A stretch of 64,000 nucleotides of DNA from Kappaphycus alvarezii. Taxonomy: Eukaryota > Rhodophyta > Florideophyceae > Gigartinales > Solieriaceae. The stretch is from NCBI GenBank assembly GCA_002205965.3, contig NADL03000643.1, forward strand, positions 20,627 to 84,626, written 5' to 3'. The notes under the pieces are model-generated. The model saw only the letters and a list, made by a program, of their open reading frames with translations. It was not told where the DNA came from and made no database searches. Position 1 is the first letter of the stretch. Each line of letters starts with the position of its first letter. The position numbers were made by a program, and so were the translations under genes. Positions 12,107-22,689 of this stretch are shown in pieces.

Positions 12107-13115
12107 TTGCTTTCCCTCCCCAAACTAGTTCTTCGCAAGAACGGCCATGAGGAACCGCGAAACCTCCACCGCCCTAGCGCTGCCGCTGCCGCTGCCATGA
12201 GGCGGTGGATCCACCCCGCACTCGCTGACCAACAGAGTCGATTACTAGAAGAGGCCGAATCTTATACCAGTCCCCTCAATTGGCTCACCAAACTCTTGAA
12301 TTGCCTGGTAGACGGGGCCGCTCCCACCGAGATCGGGGAGCACCCAGCGAGGGCGTCACTTGTAGGTCTCCCGAAAGAACCCCTATGTCGTAGCTTGAGC
12401 CCAGTAGCTGTCGGCCTCCTCGTCAGGCGCCTCATCGTTCGCCTCATCATGAAACATGTGCCTCAAAACGCGGCTCTATCCACCAACCTATGACCGCTGC
12501 AGCTTGCAGTTAGCGTGCCCTCAGCTACCGAAGCAATCGCCCACTCCGTCTGAGGCAAACCCGCCACCTAACGTCCTCCTCCACTCCACACGTGCTCATC
12601 CAGGTGGATGTCGAAAATGCCTTCAACTCCCTCGAACGTCACATCATCCTCGCCGAAACAAGCACATGGCTGCCCGAGCTCCCGCGCTTCGTGCACTTCG
12701 TGCACTTCTTTTGCGGCACTGAGTTGCTACTCCTGTCTGGCCGCACAACATACGCAGCTGCACCAAAACCCAACAAGGGGATCTCCTGGGTAGGCTCCTT
12801 CTCGCTCTTGTGCTGCAATCCCTGCTCCTCGAACTCCGCAAAACCTTTTTCCATCTCCTCCTTGACGTCTGGTTGGCAGATGACGGAAACCTTACCGTGC
12901 CACTGGAACCCGCTCGCTCGGCGCTCGGGTTTCTCTCCGACAGCAGACGGGCCTCTGGGTTCCATATCAACCATTACCGCCGCAATACTGCCCAATAGTA
13001 GCCGACCGCCCTGTTCCAGGATCTATTCAACGCCGCCACTATGACCTACGACTTCAAGGACCCGGAGGGCGCTATTGTGCTCGGCAGCCCTGTAGGCTGT
13101 CCCGCGGGATACTCC
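12107..13115 (+). pseudogene. Non-LTR reverse transcriptase, frameshifted
   Basis: The first frame (12107-12493) gives the N-terminal RT part: LLNCLVDGAAPTEIGEHP and SPVAVGLLVRRLIVRLIMKHV, matching the 'R-P-I-A-V-G-x-x-x-R-R-L' block of this family. After a frame change, QVDVENAFNSLERHIIL holds the first catalytic Asp. A further frame gives GDLLGRLLLALVLQSLLLEL and the active-site box VWLADDGNL (equivalent to YADD). The text FKDPEGAIVLGSPVG near 13045-13090 matches the following G-S-P-x-G block. At least three frame changes are needed. In life it would reverse-transcribe element RNA primed at the nicked target. Confidence 0.82.
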
Positions 13116-13569
13116 GCTTCCTCGACCTCAACCTTCACAACATCCAAACCTTCTGGGCATCTCTTGTTATGTTGAACGACCCGCAATCTCGCCTTTCTGA
13201 TCGGCTCAGGAAGAAACAGCGTCTCCGTAGTTCTTGGGTGTGCGGCACCTCTCGTAGAAAGGACGATTTGTCCCGTAGCTCAGTTCTGCTAAGGGTAGAA
13301 TGCCGTCAGAATAAAGTGGTGGGAAGGCAAGATAGCCGCTAGGCAAGGGACTCGGGAAGAAGCGAAGGGAAGCGGGCCCGTGGCCTACGTAACCCGTACA
13401 GTTTCGTGCGCCAGGCGCGCGCCATAGCGGCCCCCCCCGCGGGATCGAAGGAAGAGAAGGGGTGAGGGGCGAGGTTGGAAGGTAAAATGGGGAACTATTT
13501 GCTCACTAGCTCCCAATGCCGCCAAGACAAGCCGTTCTTTCTCAGCCAAGCTGCCGTTCCTATGCGCGA

Positions 13570-14218
13570 GTTTGTCATCCGCATACCCGGCCCTCCCTAC
13601 TCCTTCGACCCGGGTTCCTTCGACCCGCTTCCCCTCTCTGCAGAACGTCCCACGTGCAAACGTACCTAAAAGGTGGCAGCGGGAGGCGCTGGCCAAAGCA
13701 CACTGGAACGACGACGTCTGGGTTCGTTGCCCTAATCCAAGCAATCACACCGTCGCCGCATTGAGGAACCGAACGCGGGCCTTGCATTCCACCAAGGCCG
13801 CAGCGCCGCATTCCTCCTCGCCCATCCCAACACCGACACGGGAGTGTCGGCGGTACACTGGAAGACCATGGTACGGCGCCACCTTGGACTGTCCTTCTAC
13901 GGTGACTCGCTCCTTCCGACGTGTGAGCATTGCGAATGACCCGTGGACAGGCTAGGAGACCACGCAATGGACTTGTGTCCTTCGGGTTTCGGCCGCAAAC
14001 ACCGGCATGACTCGCTACGCAACGTCACTACCGGCCGTATTGCCTGTGCAGCCGGTCTACACTGCCAGTTTGAGATCACGCTCCTGGCACCCGGCACCGA
14101 GCTAAGACCCGCTGACATGGTCGTCCGGGCACCGCCAGCTCCTGATGGCACTGCGAAGCGCCCCATTGCCTGCGACGTCCCCGTCGTATTAACGTTCAAG
14201 GCCGACGTACGATCATGA
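13570..14218 (+). pseudogene. C-terminal nuclease-like domain of the non-LTR element
   Basis: After a run resembling the linker of these elements (HWKTMVRRHLGLSFYGDSL, CEHCE), the text DRLGDHAMDLCPSGFGRKHR is followed by a conserved R-P-A-D and C-D-V pattern (LRPADMVVRAPP, IACDVPVVLTFK). The order G-D-H-A, R-x-x-H-D-x-L, E, R-P-A-D, D-V is the signature of the C-terminal domain of this group; a PD-(D/E)xK-like nuclease fold is an inference from that pattern. One frame change separates 13572-13955 from 13943-14218. Confidence 0.75.
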
Positions 14219-14737
14219 GCTACCCGTGAAGTGGGAAGTGCTGAGTCAATTGCACATCGCAGCAAGGTCACTGACCTGGAACGCAAACTGTCGCGTCGAC
14301 TCCCCCCGCCCTCCGATAACCCCACACAAGCCCCCAGTTTCGATTTCCAACCGCTGCCTTTCGATTCCCTGGGTTCGCCTTCCCCCGCTACTATCCGCTT
14401 CATAGATGACCTCCTCCCGCGCATCGCGGAAAAATTTCATACATCTGTTGGAGTTGTTGGACTGAGAATTTACCGACGCATTAGTTACACGATCTGGTCG
14501 TCTCTGGCGAACGCTATCGTGTCCCGCACACCTGTGCACGTGGCCGACGTGGACCACCCGGTTAGCACTTAGCTAGCAACATAGTTGGTTCATCCGATAG
14601 TAATAAAGGTAACGCCACTAATGTATTGCGAAACATCGACACTGCTGGTTTATTCTAAGACACGAGAGCATTCAAGAGGAAGTCCATCTCCGTACTATTC
14701 ATTTGTTTGCATACTCAAGGTTCTCTTATACCGCTCG

Positions 14738-15972
14738 TCATTGTCCCTGAGGAGTGACATTTGGATCCTCTTCGGAGGCTAGACGACTGCACTCTTCATC
14801 GAAAAAACTATGATCTAGACACTCCTCCACAGTTGCCCTTCTGAACGGATCCAATCTTAGCATTGGCTCCAAGAAATTACTCAAAAGTATAGCATCTTCT
14901 TTCGAGAAATTATGTCTCTCCTCAAGCACTTTGACGAGTGGGAAGAAGTCCACCTTTCCAATGTGCCTCAATTCTCCATTGCTGGTGAAAAATTCTTCAG
15001 ATAACTCACCCATTCTTATCAAATGCTTTGGCATTGGACCCAACAACTGAAGCATCAATGCCAAATGGTCCTCGTCCTGGGAGTAATCCAGACCAGGGCT
15101 AGGATTAAACAAGCATTCCCCTGTCAAAAGTTCAAAGAACAAGCATGCTGCCGACCACACATCAGCAGAGCAATTGTACGTTGCCCCCAAAATAACTTCC
15201 GGGCTTCGATATGGTCTCGTCTGAATAGCTTCAGCAAATGGTTGGTTCTCCCAGGACCCACTTCGTAGGCCTGCAATCTTCACCGACCCTTTTGGAAAGA
15301 TACGTTCTTTTTCCAAAATTTCGCCCAGCTCAAACTTTCCGTCTACAATACCACGACAATCAGCTCCTTGGGCCTCTCCACTTCCATCTCTGGATTCGTC
15401 CATCGGTTTTGCACATAACTCTCTATCCTTCTCCTTTGCAGCTGGAGAACTACTCGGCACAATTACTGTTGGTACGTTCATGGCTTGGGAAACTTCCGCC
15501 GACCCCGGCGTCGAGCAATTCATCACAGCTTCTCTTCTCTTCGTGGCCAGGATTTTCCCGAAGACTGTAGCTTGTCTCTCGATCTCATGAAGAATCTCAT
15601 GCGGAATTTCGAAAACCACGTTTTCAGGTTTCAGATCTGTGTGAACGATCCTTGCCTCTTCATGAAGAAAATACAAACCATCCAATATGTGTCGTGCAAA
15701 CGAGCGCACCAGCGGGAGTGGAACCCCCTCGTTATTGAAATGCCTCATTAAACTGAACAAGGAACCCCGAAGACATCGAATACAAGGCAGATATGATGGC
15801 CGTTTGGTCCATAATGGTCGAAATGGTCTAGAAGCGAAATAAGTGGGGCTGTTCCCTGGGGGTCTAGGAGATTGATAGCATCAAGTAGTTCGATCTCCTC
15901 CCTCACAGCCTCATTATAGTCGACTGAGCCTCTCTGGACCTCCACTGCGACCACCCTATGCCTTATGTAGAC
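14738..15972 (-). pseudogene. SR-protein kinase (SRPK/Sky1/Dsk1-like) pseudogene
   Basis: The open part (15760 to 14738) carries the SRPK C-lobe: ARIVHTDLKPENVVF (catalytic loop, HTD as in SRPKs), QTRPYRSPEVILG, ADVWSAACLFFELLTGECLF and DEDHLALMLQLLGPMP. The upstream frame (to about 15972) gives the N-lobe: RHRVVAVEVQRGSVDY, EEIELLDAI, and YGPNGHHICLVFDVFG. The two are separated by a one-base frameshift near 15760. Key residues are lost: the ATP-binding Lys of VAxK is Glu (VAVEV), and the Mg-binding Asp of the DFG-equivalent DLG is Gly (KIAGLRSGSW). The N-lobe start with the Gly-rich loop is missing, replaced by Gypsy-2. SRPKs phosphorylate splicing factors; this copy cannot. Confidence 0.9.
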
Positions 15973-16790
15973 TATTTTAGCGAAATTCTTAATGAATCTC
16001 TTGTAGTATGTGGCAAGGCCAAGGAAACTCCTTATACCTGTCTTGGAGGTTGGCTTGGGTGCCAGCTTGATTTTGGAGACCTTGTTCGGATCCACTTCTA
16101 TCCTCTCTGGGTCTACTCTATGGCCCAGTAGTTTTACAGAAGTCTGAGCAATTAGATCCTTGCTCAGCTTAGTCTTCAGACTGTAATTCGATATACTTCT
16201 AACCACTTCTTTGATATGAGTCACTTGTTCTTCCAGTATTTTTAAAAAGATTACCACATCGCCGATGTACACTCTTGTAAAGGTTAATCCCTTCAAGACG
16301 TCGGTAATCATTCTTTGAAAGGTTGCTGGTGTGTTCATGAGACCAAAAGGCATCATCCCGAATCTGAAAGCTCCCATTTTACACGTGAAGGATGTCATTT
16401 TATTGCATTTTCCTCCAAGGGAATTTTCCAGTAGCAAGTACAAAGGTCGATCGTTATAAAATATTTACCATCTTTAAAGTCCTTGATAATTTACTCCATA
16501 TTTGTAATTGGGAACCGATCAGGTACCATTGTCCCGTTCAAAATCTTGTAATCGATGCAGAATCTGGGTCTTCCGTCCTTCTTGGTCGCGATGACAACTG
16601 CGAAAGACCATGGAGAGGAATCGGGGGCTATTATACCATTTCTTATCATCTAGTTGACGTTCTCCTCTATCACCTGATGCCACTTTGGTGGTTGGCGACG
16701 CGGTTTATGGTATATCGGTGTCATTTCTTCCAGCTCAAAGGTGTGCTTCACAGGCACATCTGCTTGCCGCGAGTATGAAATCTCCCATGC
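15973..16790 (-). pseudogene. pol: Gypsy-2 reverse transcriptase fragment
   Basis: From high to low coordinate the translation reads PKWHQVIEENVN, stop, MIRNGIIAPDSSPWSFAVV, KKDGRPRFCIDYK, KMGAFRFGMMPFGLMNTPATFQRM, then the active-site box as VYIGDVVIF. The first Asp of YxDD has become Gly, so it would be catalytically dead. LGHRVDPERIEVDPNKV and RSFLGLATYYKRFIKNFAKI complete the thumb region. The last residues run in frame straight into kinase sequence (RHRVVAVEV), producing a chimeric open frame. Confidence 0.87.
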
Positions 16791-17042
16791 GATTATCCCT
16801 GATGATACGAGTGTCTCATACAATTGCTTGGCTACTGGAGAAGAGAGGAGACGAACAATTTTTTTTCGATTTATCTCACTCTCATCTCTCTTTCCGTGGG
16901 ATTTGCTCGCAGAGTCCGCCTCTCCCTGCTCCCATAAGGCTGATATCTTCTTTCAAGCACTCATTTCTTATATTTTTCCCATATTTGTAAAGACTCCTTG
17001 CATACAAAGCGCGACTCACTCCGGTTTTGTGTCGTCTTCGTA

Positions 17043-17762
17043 TCACTTGCCGTCATCCGTTTCAAAGCCAGAGTCTGAACTGTCCCAAGCGGAATTCAGG
17101 ATACTTTTCTCCGAGTTGTGCAAGCGGTCAATTTGATCCTCACTCCCTGAATCTTCACTCTCATAACTGGAGGTGAAATCTTCGCTTTTCTTTCCACTTA
17201 AAACTCGTAAAGCACCACCACTCCTATCGTAGTTGAGGGGCATATGAGCTTCCGTTCCATCGACCCGAGTTGACATGCTTTGATTGCCTAGATCGATGCA
17301 GGTTTCCAATTATTCCATCGTTGGGCATCCAATGATTAAGTTAAATGGGAAGTCAGGCATGATTAAGAAATCTAAATTTACTTTTAGGTCCGCGAAGAAC
17401 ACTGCGACCTTTTCGACCGTGCCCATACATTGAGAGACGGTACAATCAGCGGCCGTTATCTTCTTCGTTATAGGAATAGCGTTGAAGCCAAGTTGGCAGA
17501 CCAAAATCCCCGAGATTAAATTACGAACAGCCCCTGAATCGAATAACGCCTGGGTTCTGGTTCCAAGAATCCTAATCGGTACCAGTTTGAGAAGCTTCTG
17601 GGCGGTGGAGGCTGAATTGAGCATAGCCCTCCTGCTGCCTGCGGTCCTAGTAATTTTCTTCAGTTCTTTCCGGGCATCATCTGCATCTCCTCTTAGTAGT
17701 TGTCCAAGCGTCATCACGGTTGGAACCGCAGCCAGCTCGGCCACTAAGTTGTATTTCTTCAC
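17043..17762 (-). pseudogene. pol: Gypsy-2 retropepsin and acidic linker, one in-frame stop
   Basis: The protease active-site loop is ALFDSGAVRNLISG (a normal D-S-G). The second half contains LDFLIMPDFPFNLIIGCPTME. A single TAA at about 17310 separates this from LETCIDLGNQSMSTRV in the same frame; apart from that codon the frame is open for about 240 codons. An acidic Ser-rich linker (SSYESEDSGSEDQID) leads toward the reverse transcriptase. The intact DSG contrasts with the D-D-G loop of Gypsy-3. Confidence 0.85.
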
Positions 17763-17960
17763 GGAACCTAGTAAATCCTTTGAGATACCTTACTTTTTCT
17801 TTGCTTTCTTGTTTTTCTGGATTTTACGACATCCATCCCTGGAATGATTGGATGAAACTTCTTCGTACGTGGTGCTACAGGGACGGAAATATGCTCCAAA
17901 ATAACTCTCCACAATCTTTTTTTTTTCCCAAAACTTTTCCTTCTGCATACCTTTTTGTCG

Positions 17961-18786
17961 TATTTACCTAGCTAGATTCTTCCGCAATCTAGATGTTTCC
18001 GGGATTTTCCTTGTTTTTCTTCTACTTATTTTGTATTATTTCAACTCCAGACCTGTTTCACTTCGTGCCCACCAGATAATTGCCCTACGTCCATCTTTTG
18101 AGCAGCAGTTGCTCTCATGGTGACCATATCGACCACAGCGTTCACATCGAGTATCTCTATACGGCAAATTAACCAGCTACTACCGGTGCAACAGCCGTCG
18201 ACAAGAGTACCGAAATGTTAGCAGAAAGTCGGCGGAAGAGAGATATCCGACGACCACATCCAAAAACGGAGGTTTTACGAGCGACCAAAAAGCTATGGTA
18301 AGGTAGTTGTGGGAGCAAAAAAGTTCTGTGCACGGAAGAGAAATCTATGGCAACCGATTTTGTTCGGAAGGGGCAGACTGTACCTTCGGCTTGCGAAAGG
18401 CAGATCTGCTTCCGTGTACGTCGCAAGGCTAATGCGATGGGCTGAAATAGAAGAAGGCTAAGTGGATCTTCCAACAATCCTAAAGGCGCAGGCTCTTCCA
18501 CCTAGCTTCGAGGCTTGAGAGACGTTTATAAATTTTGGGCCCGAAGATGACTAGCAACTTCTTTACTACTGGAGTATCTCTTTCGAAGTTGTCTGCCAAC
18601 TTGCTTCACCTCCACAAGGGGAAGAAGTTTACTCAGCTTATATAGAATTTTTGTCTAGCACTAAAGTCTCAAAAAAACATAATAAGAACCATAAAATGCA
18701 TCAAATGGAATCTTGTGAACGAGAAAGACTTACAGCAGATACTACTAGAATAAATATCTATATTTCTTCCTTAATTTCTCACTCCT
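17961..18786. other. No supported gene
   Basis: One 110-codon minus-strand open stretch (18169-18501) has no recognisable motif and no gypsy Gag features. The missing N-lobe exon of the SRPK pseudogene was looked for here and not seen. Confidence 0.45.
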
Positions 18787-19318
18787 CTAGATCCGAACCA
18801 AATAGCTCCCCCAAATATCCATTCCGCCCAAGCATTCCCCACAAATATCCGCGAACGGCTTAGAATTTTCCATTGCCTCCTGAGAAATATCTAGACCTAT
18901 GAAGATGCCCCCTTCCGGTTCCACAGTCGGGACCACTTCGTCAATACTATTCAGTCCCCGCCCCACCTCACTGACTTCTTCTGCCTCACCTTCTTCACTC
19001 TCCTCCCCATACTCCTCATCATCCACGTCTTCGTCCATGTCATCGTCCTCGTCACCGTCGTAATCTAAATCCGGGACCACACACGCCTCAAACGACTTGA
19101 CGAGCTCATCCCTTTCTTTCTCTGCCTTACCCCTGCTGACTTCTCCTGCCTCATCTTCGACGAAGAGTTCGCGGAAGAGCCCTATAGTATTCTTCTTCGT
19201 CTAGCGTCGCAGGTAGCCGTCTGCGTTTGTTAGGCCATATGCAGTGAGCGCAAGGCCGTTTAAGGGGCGAGAGGGGCGGTATTTGGTGATGGGAGCGGAT
19301 GGGCGAAGGTTGTTCATT
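18787..19318 (-). pseudogene. Acidic hypothetical protein with one in-frame TAG
   Basis: A minus-strand frame starts ATG near 19318 (MNNLRPSAPITKYRPSRPLN, then LTAYGLTNADGYLRR). It hits one TAG, then continues in the same frame (TKKNTIGLFRELFVEDEAGE) through an Asp/Glu-rich middle (DYDGDEDDDMDEDVDDEEYG) to IFIGLDISQEAMENS and MDIWGSYLVRI, about 176 codons in total. Apart from the TAG the frame is continuous, and its acidic low-complexity centre is typical of nuclear proteins. I do not recognise the family. It could be a real short gene with a recent nonsense change, or an exon of a larger gene. Confidence 0.5.
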
Positions 19319-19691
19319 TTGTTTCTAAATGGAGTGAGGCGATTGAAAATGGAAGATAGAGGGTTTGACGGAGAGAATAGTGTGTGAAGAGGTTGGTGGA
19401 TCTCAAAAAAGTTGGGAAAAATGATTTCAACTACACGTTAGAGACGGACTGGAGTTGGTACTAAAAAGTTTAAATCGAAGTTGAACTAGCGCATTTATGT
19501 GAGATTTCTACATAAGAAGTGAGTTTGATGAAGACGGTAGATAAAAAAAGACCTAAAACGCTGACTTTGAGTGGATTCGGAGGAGAGGGTACAGTATAGA
19601 AAAATTTGGAAATGACAATAAACGGATTAATGGGAGGGATCTTTTTTTTCTAAGTCGCTGGTGGCTTTGGGAGGAACATTACTTATATTAC

Positions 19692-20895
19692 AGGGTCGTT
19701 ATCTTCTACAAAGCTTTGTTGAGAGAAGCTTGCTAGAGTGATGGTGGCAGTGATGGTACCAGGGATGGTGGCGGTCGTAACAGGTATGGTGATTGGTATG
19801 ACGACAGCTTCAATAGGGATAGTTGTGCAGATTGCAGTGGTGATTGAAATGGGTACTGTGGTTGTAACAGAGATATGGGTTATGGTGGTGATGATCAAGG
19901 GGGTCAGTGGTGGTGATAAGTCTAAAGGTGATAGTAATAATGGGAATATGGGTTTTGGTGGTTGTCCAACTTCTAGTCGGGTCAAGCATATGCGCAACTC
20001 GTAACGTACTAAAGTAAGTTCGAGAGAAGCACATCTGCATTCTTAGCCGAGTTCGACGCTATCCAATCTCGCCAACGCGATTAATTTTACAAAAATCTAT
20101 CGGATTTATCAATCGAATGTATCTTCTAAGACTAAAAACATCCAACACTTCCCCAACTTATCAAATAAATTCAAATAAGCCACTCATACGTTTTTGACAA
20201 GTCAACGGATGGGATGCAAAAATTGTCTGCATTACCTATTGCAAGCTCTCTGAGGCACCATGCCTTCATATTTTTGGGTGCCTTCCCGCGCCTTGTACTC
20301 TAGTCGTTCCTGTAAGGACTTTGAAGCGCCATGCTTTCGTAATTCATGAACAACTACTGTACCAGACGCGTGAAGGCACTAGATAATACGAAGGCATGGC
20401 GCCTCAGAGTTTCAGCAGAAACGAATACCGTACCAGATGCGGGAATGTGAATGGGTAATAGCCAAAACATCTGTCGTAGTAAATGAACACCTCATTTTGC
20501 GATCACGTGTTGTGCTGTGTCATTAGATCCACCTGCAGGTGATATCACGACTCGCAAACACGGTTGCTTGTCGCGGAACTCTCCAAAGCCGCCCGACACC
20601 CTGTCCTCAGGCCCCCACAACCCGGGCATGCATTTCGCCCAGACATTAAGGCGCTTGGAAAGAACGATGGTACGAACTACTATGACGTAATCGTGGTCCA
20701 TCCCTTGACCCCCGCCCGCCTCTCCTCCCTGGCGCGATGCCCACTCAAGCCCTTTAACCATTCTCGCCTTGGCAAGGACACCCGCTTTGCCGAGACTTTC
20801 CCCGCTGGGAGTGTCAGAAGACGAAGCAAACTACTCCATTATTCCTCCTCTTGCCGAGTTCATACGTTCCAACAGTCCTGGACATCGCTTCAATG
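19692..20895. repeat. Duplicated block, copy 1 (partner 51014-52226)
   Basis: The block starts gtcgttatcttctacaaagc and matches 51014 onward in the same orientation for about 1.2 kb, with point differences and small indels. It contains a GGT/GAT-rich low-complexity stretch (19735-19990), a shared segment around ctatcggatttatcaatcg, the fold-back units at 20243-20425, and the 3' end of a non-LTR element. The two copies share no flanks outside these limits. Confidence 0.85.
20243..20425. repeat. Fold-back units (inverted ~45-bp arms), copy 1
   Basis: The text ctctgaggcaccatgccttc at about 20248 has its reverse complement near 20390 (gaaggcatggcgcctcagag), with related direct units between them (ctttgaagcgccatgctttc). 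Each arm ends in a gggtgcctt / aaggcac block and a ccagacgcg or ccagatgcg tail. The same arrangement, better preserved, is at 51558-51770. Confidence 0.82.
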
Positions 20896-21070
20896 CCCCT
20901 TTTACCACTCTATGGTGAGGGGCTGGCACTCGAGCGCTCGGGACTTCGCCAACAGGGTTGCGAATGGAATTGCCTCACAGGCAGCCGTTCCGATTCCTGA
21001 TGGACAGCAAACATTGTCCGCTCGTCACCTGGAGAGCCTCGTTCAGAATAACGTGAACGTCCGTGATTAG
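20564..21070 (+). pseudogene. 3' fragment of the non-LTR element (C-terminal domain), copy 1
   Basis: A 168-codon open frame contains HAFRPDIKALGKNDGTNYYD and VIVVHPLTPARL. This is the R-P-D/A-D ... D-V-x-V-x-H-P-L pattern of the C-terminal nuclease-like domain also seen at 13570-14218. The N-terminal part and the reverse transcriptase are absent, as expected of a 5'-truncated LINE insertion. Homology to the partner at 51886 ends near 20890, while this copy runs on to 21070. Confidence 0.65.
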
Positions 21071-21204
21071 CAATATCTGCTACGATGCTTTCGATCTCGC
21101 TAGCATTTTTCCGACCCACGATCTCCTTTCTTCTACTACCTTTCCGATAGAAGAACACCTTCGCGACCCTCTCCAGTGCGCCTCCGACCCCCATGGTGTA
21201 ACAC

Positions 21205-21655
21205 TGTCTCTGTTACACCACTGTGTAATAGAGACTTGTTCGCTGTCGCTATTCCAATTCTCTATTACACAGTGGTGAAACAGAGCACTCTTGGAAAATC
21301 TAGAAGCTGTGTGTAACCGGGTAGCGGTTTTATTGCTGAGTAGTTTTTTTCTCTATAATATTTTTATTTGACATGGAGCCCCACGTCATCGCCTTGTTTA
21401 TGTCCTAGATAATACTATTATTTAGTTACAGCTCTCCTTTGTAGCTACAGCTCTACTTTCTAGGTATTTCTACTGAGCTGGCACAATTCTGAAAGTTGTT
21501 TAGAAGAGCTGCCGTACTGTCTATAAAAGGGGGATTCATCTGGAATCCAGGTACAATCCATACACTTTTTGCCCCAACTTTCTGAAGCTCACTACCCTCG
21601 TCTCTACTGTTCCTTTAGCAGCGCCCCGGCTTCCTCCCTCTCTTTTTCACTGGTA
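21205..21655 (+). repeat. Gypsy-3 5' LTR (recognisable part)
   Basis: It matches 26719-27165. It opens with a 27-bp-arm palindrome (21208-21234 with 21259-21285, one mismatch). A TATA box (tataaaaggggga) at about 21521 probably sets the transcript start. The real 3' end may lie further right. Confidence 0.8.
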
Positions 21656-22689
21656 GCATCGCCTTCGCTGGTTCTGCTGGTTCTTCGCTTTCGTCTCGCT
21701 CTAGTTCGAGTTTTTGTTACACGTGTTTTTTTTCGGTTGTTGAACTTTGGCAAAAATTTTGCTGTCAGGTGTTACTGTAAGCAATATGATATACTGTACT
21801 TGTGGGCTTAGAGTGCTACGTACAAGAGAGTACCTGTGCGCTGGAGTGCCAGGTACTCTAAACCCCATTGTTCTACGCAGGTCGGGGTTACTTACTGAAG
21901 AACTAGGTAACCGGGAACTTTGGGGTGCAGCATAGTCTGCGTTCTCTAGGTTATTCTGTTCAGGTAGCGTCAGGTCTCACGGAGCTGCGTGATTGTGCTC
22001 AGAATACTTAGACTGGACATTTAGGCTTAACTAAGTTGCCTTAGTTAAGCCGCACTTCTGACCAAGTCCCCATTTGAGGGTCCCCTCACAGTATTCCTAT
22101 ACAATCCTATTGCACTCGTTGGCTGTTAGCTAGGTGCACCGAATGGGTCACGAGTTCAGGTAACGCCTCATATGGTTGACTTGGACTTGACTTGGACTAG
22201 GGGGTACGTGCTCAGACCGGGTATTCTTTGGTTATTCGCTAGCTTAAAGTCGGCTTGAGAGGCTTTCTTGTAGGGTAAGGACACCGATCGCGGTCTACGT
22301 AGTGGACTGGTGGGGATATCCCGAACGGATTTCTAAGTCACACCAGAGTGTAGGTGTGATCAAAGCTGCTGGTGAGTCACTCTCCCCGCGGGTAGGGAGT
22401 CAAACCGTCGTCCAGGGATGAATCTCTTGTAGATTTCAACTTCAAGTGCTTTTATTCAAGTTTAAGTGTCGGTGTAAGGCTTTAAGTAAGATGTTTGTTG
22501 AACATTTTTTTCTTCAAACCAAATAATTTTGTGTTGCTCGATGGGACTCGAGATGCGCTGACGGTTCGGTCATGGTTGCTTTCAGCCCAAAAGTACCTGA
22601 GACTTATTCAGGTTGGGCCATGAAGAGGTCATCAGTGTACAGAATGAAATCGACTTTGCTTGACATTCATGACTGGAACTGCCGCAAAT
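21656..22689 (+). other. Gypsy-3 leader, no coding recognised
   Basis: Region between the LTR match and Gag. It contains a perfect 12-bp-arm hairpin at 22024-22051 and no primer-binding site that I can match to a tRNA 3' end with confidence. Confidence 0.5.
22024..22051. repeat. Perfect hairpin in the Gypsy-3 leader
   Basis: ggcttaactaag (22024-22035), loop ttgc, cttagttaagcc (22040-22051): 12 of 12 pairs. It lies in a leader RNA position where structured packaging or dimerisation signals occur; function is inference. It is not followed by a T-run, so it is not a simple terminator. Confidence 0.9.

Larger units (their letters stand above)
11760..14580 (+). mobile_element. GC-rich non-LTR (LINE-like) retrotransposon, degenerate
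   Basis: This segment is far more GC-rich than either flank and carries a non-LTR reverse transcriptase followed by a C-terminal GDHA / R-P-A-D / C-D-V domain. That combination is found in a group of LINE-like elements of fungi, oomycetes and plants. No LTRs flank it. Coding is broken by several frameshifts. The left limit is set by composition and the right limit by the end of recognisable coding, so both are approximate. Two other places (20564-21070 and 51886-52226) carry 3' fragments of the same kind of element. Confidence 0.78.
15973..17960 (-). mobile_element. Gypsy-2: Ty3/gypsy fragment (protease to reverse transcriptase)
   Basis: On the minus strand the pol frame runs almost continuously from a Lys-rich stretch (NHSRDGCRKIQKNKK, about 17830) through protease, linker and reverse transcriptase. 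It stops abruptly at about 15973, inside the SRPK pseudogene. No LTR, RNase H or integrase is present on either side, so this is an internal fragment. It differs clearly from Gypsy-3/4/5 (DSG protease, different RT text), so it is a separate family. Confidence 0.85.

Noticed and set aside
13420..13450. Very GC-rich run near 13.43 kb as a possible rRNA or regulatory element
   Set aside because: It lies inside the broken non-LTR element, and no rRNA-like conserved sequence surrounds it.
18169..18501. 110-codon minus-strand frame
   Set aside because: No motif, no homology to neighbouring elements, and composition like its surroundings.
19735..20000. Val/Met/Gly-rich open frames on both strands of the duplicated block (also 51060-51320)
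   Set aside because: They come from GGT/GAT low-complexity DNA that stays open in several frames; no domain, and the changes between copies show no frame preference that I can see.
22300..22340. Primer-binding site candidate (tggtggggatatcccg) in the Gypsy-3 leader
   Set aside because: Its complement cannot be folded as a tRNA 3' end with a T-loop at the correct spacing, and the LTR end is not known.
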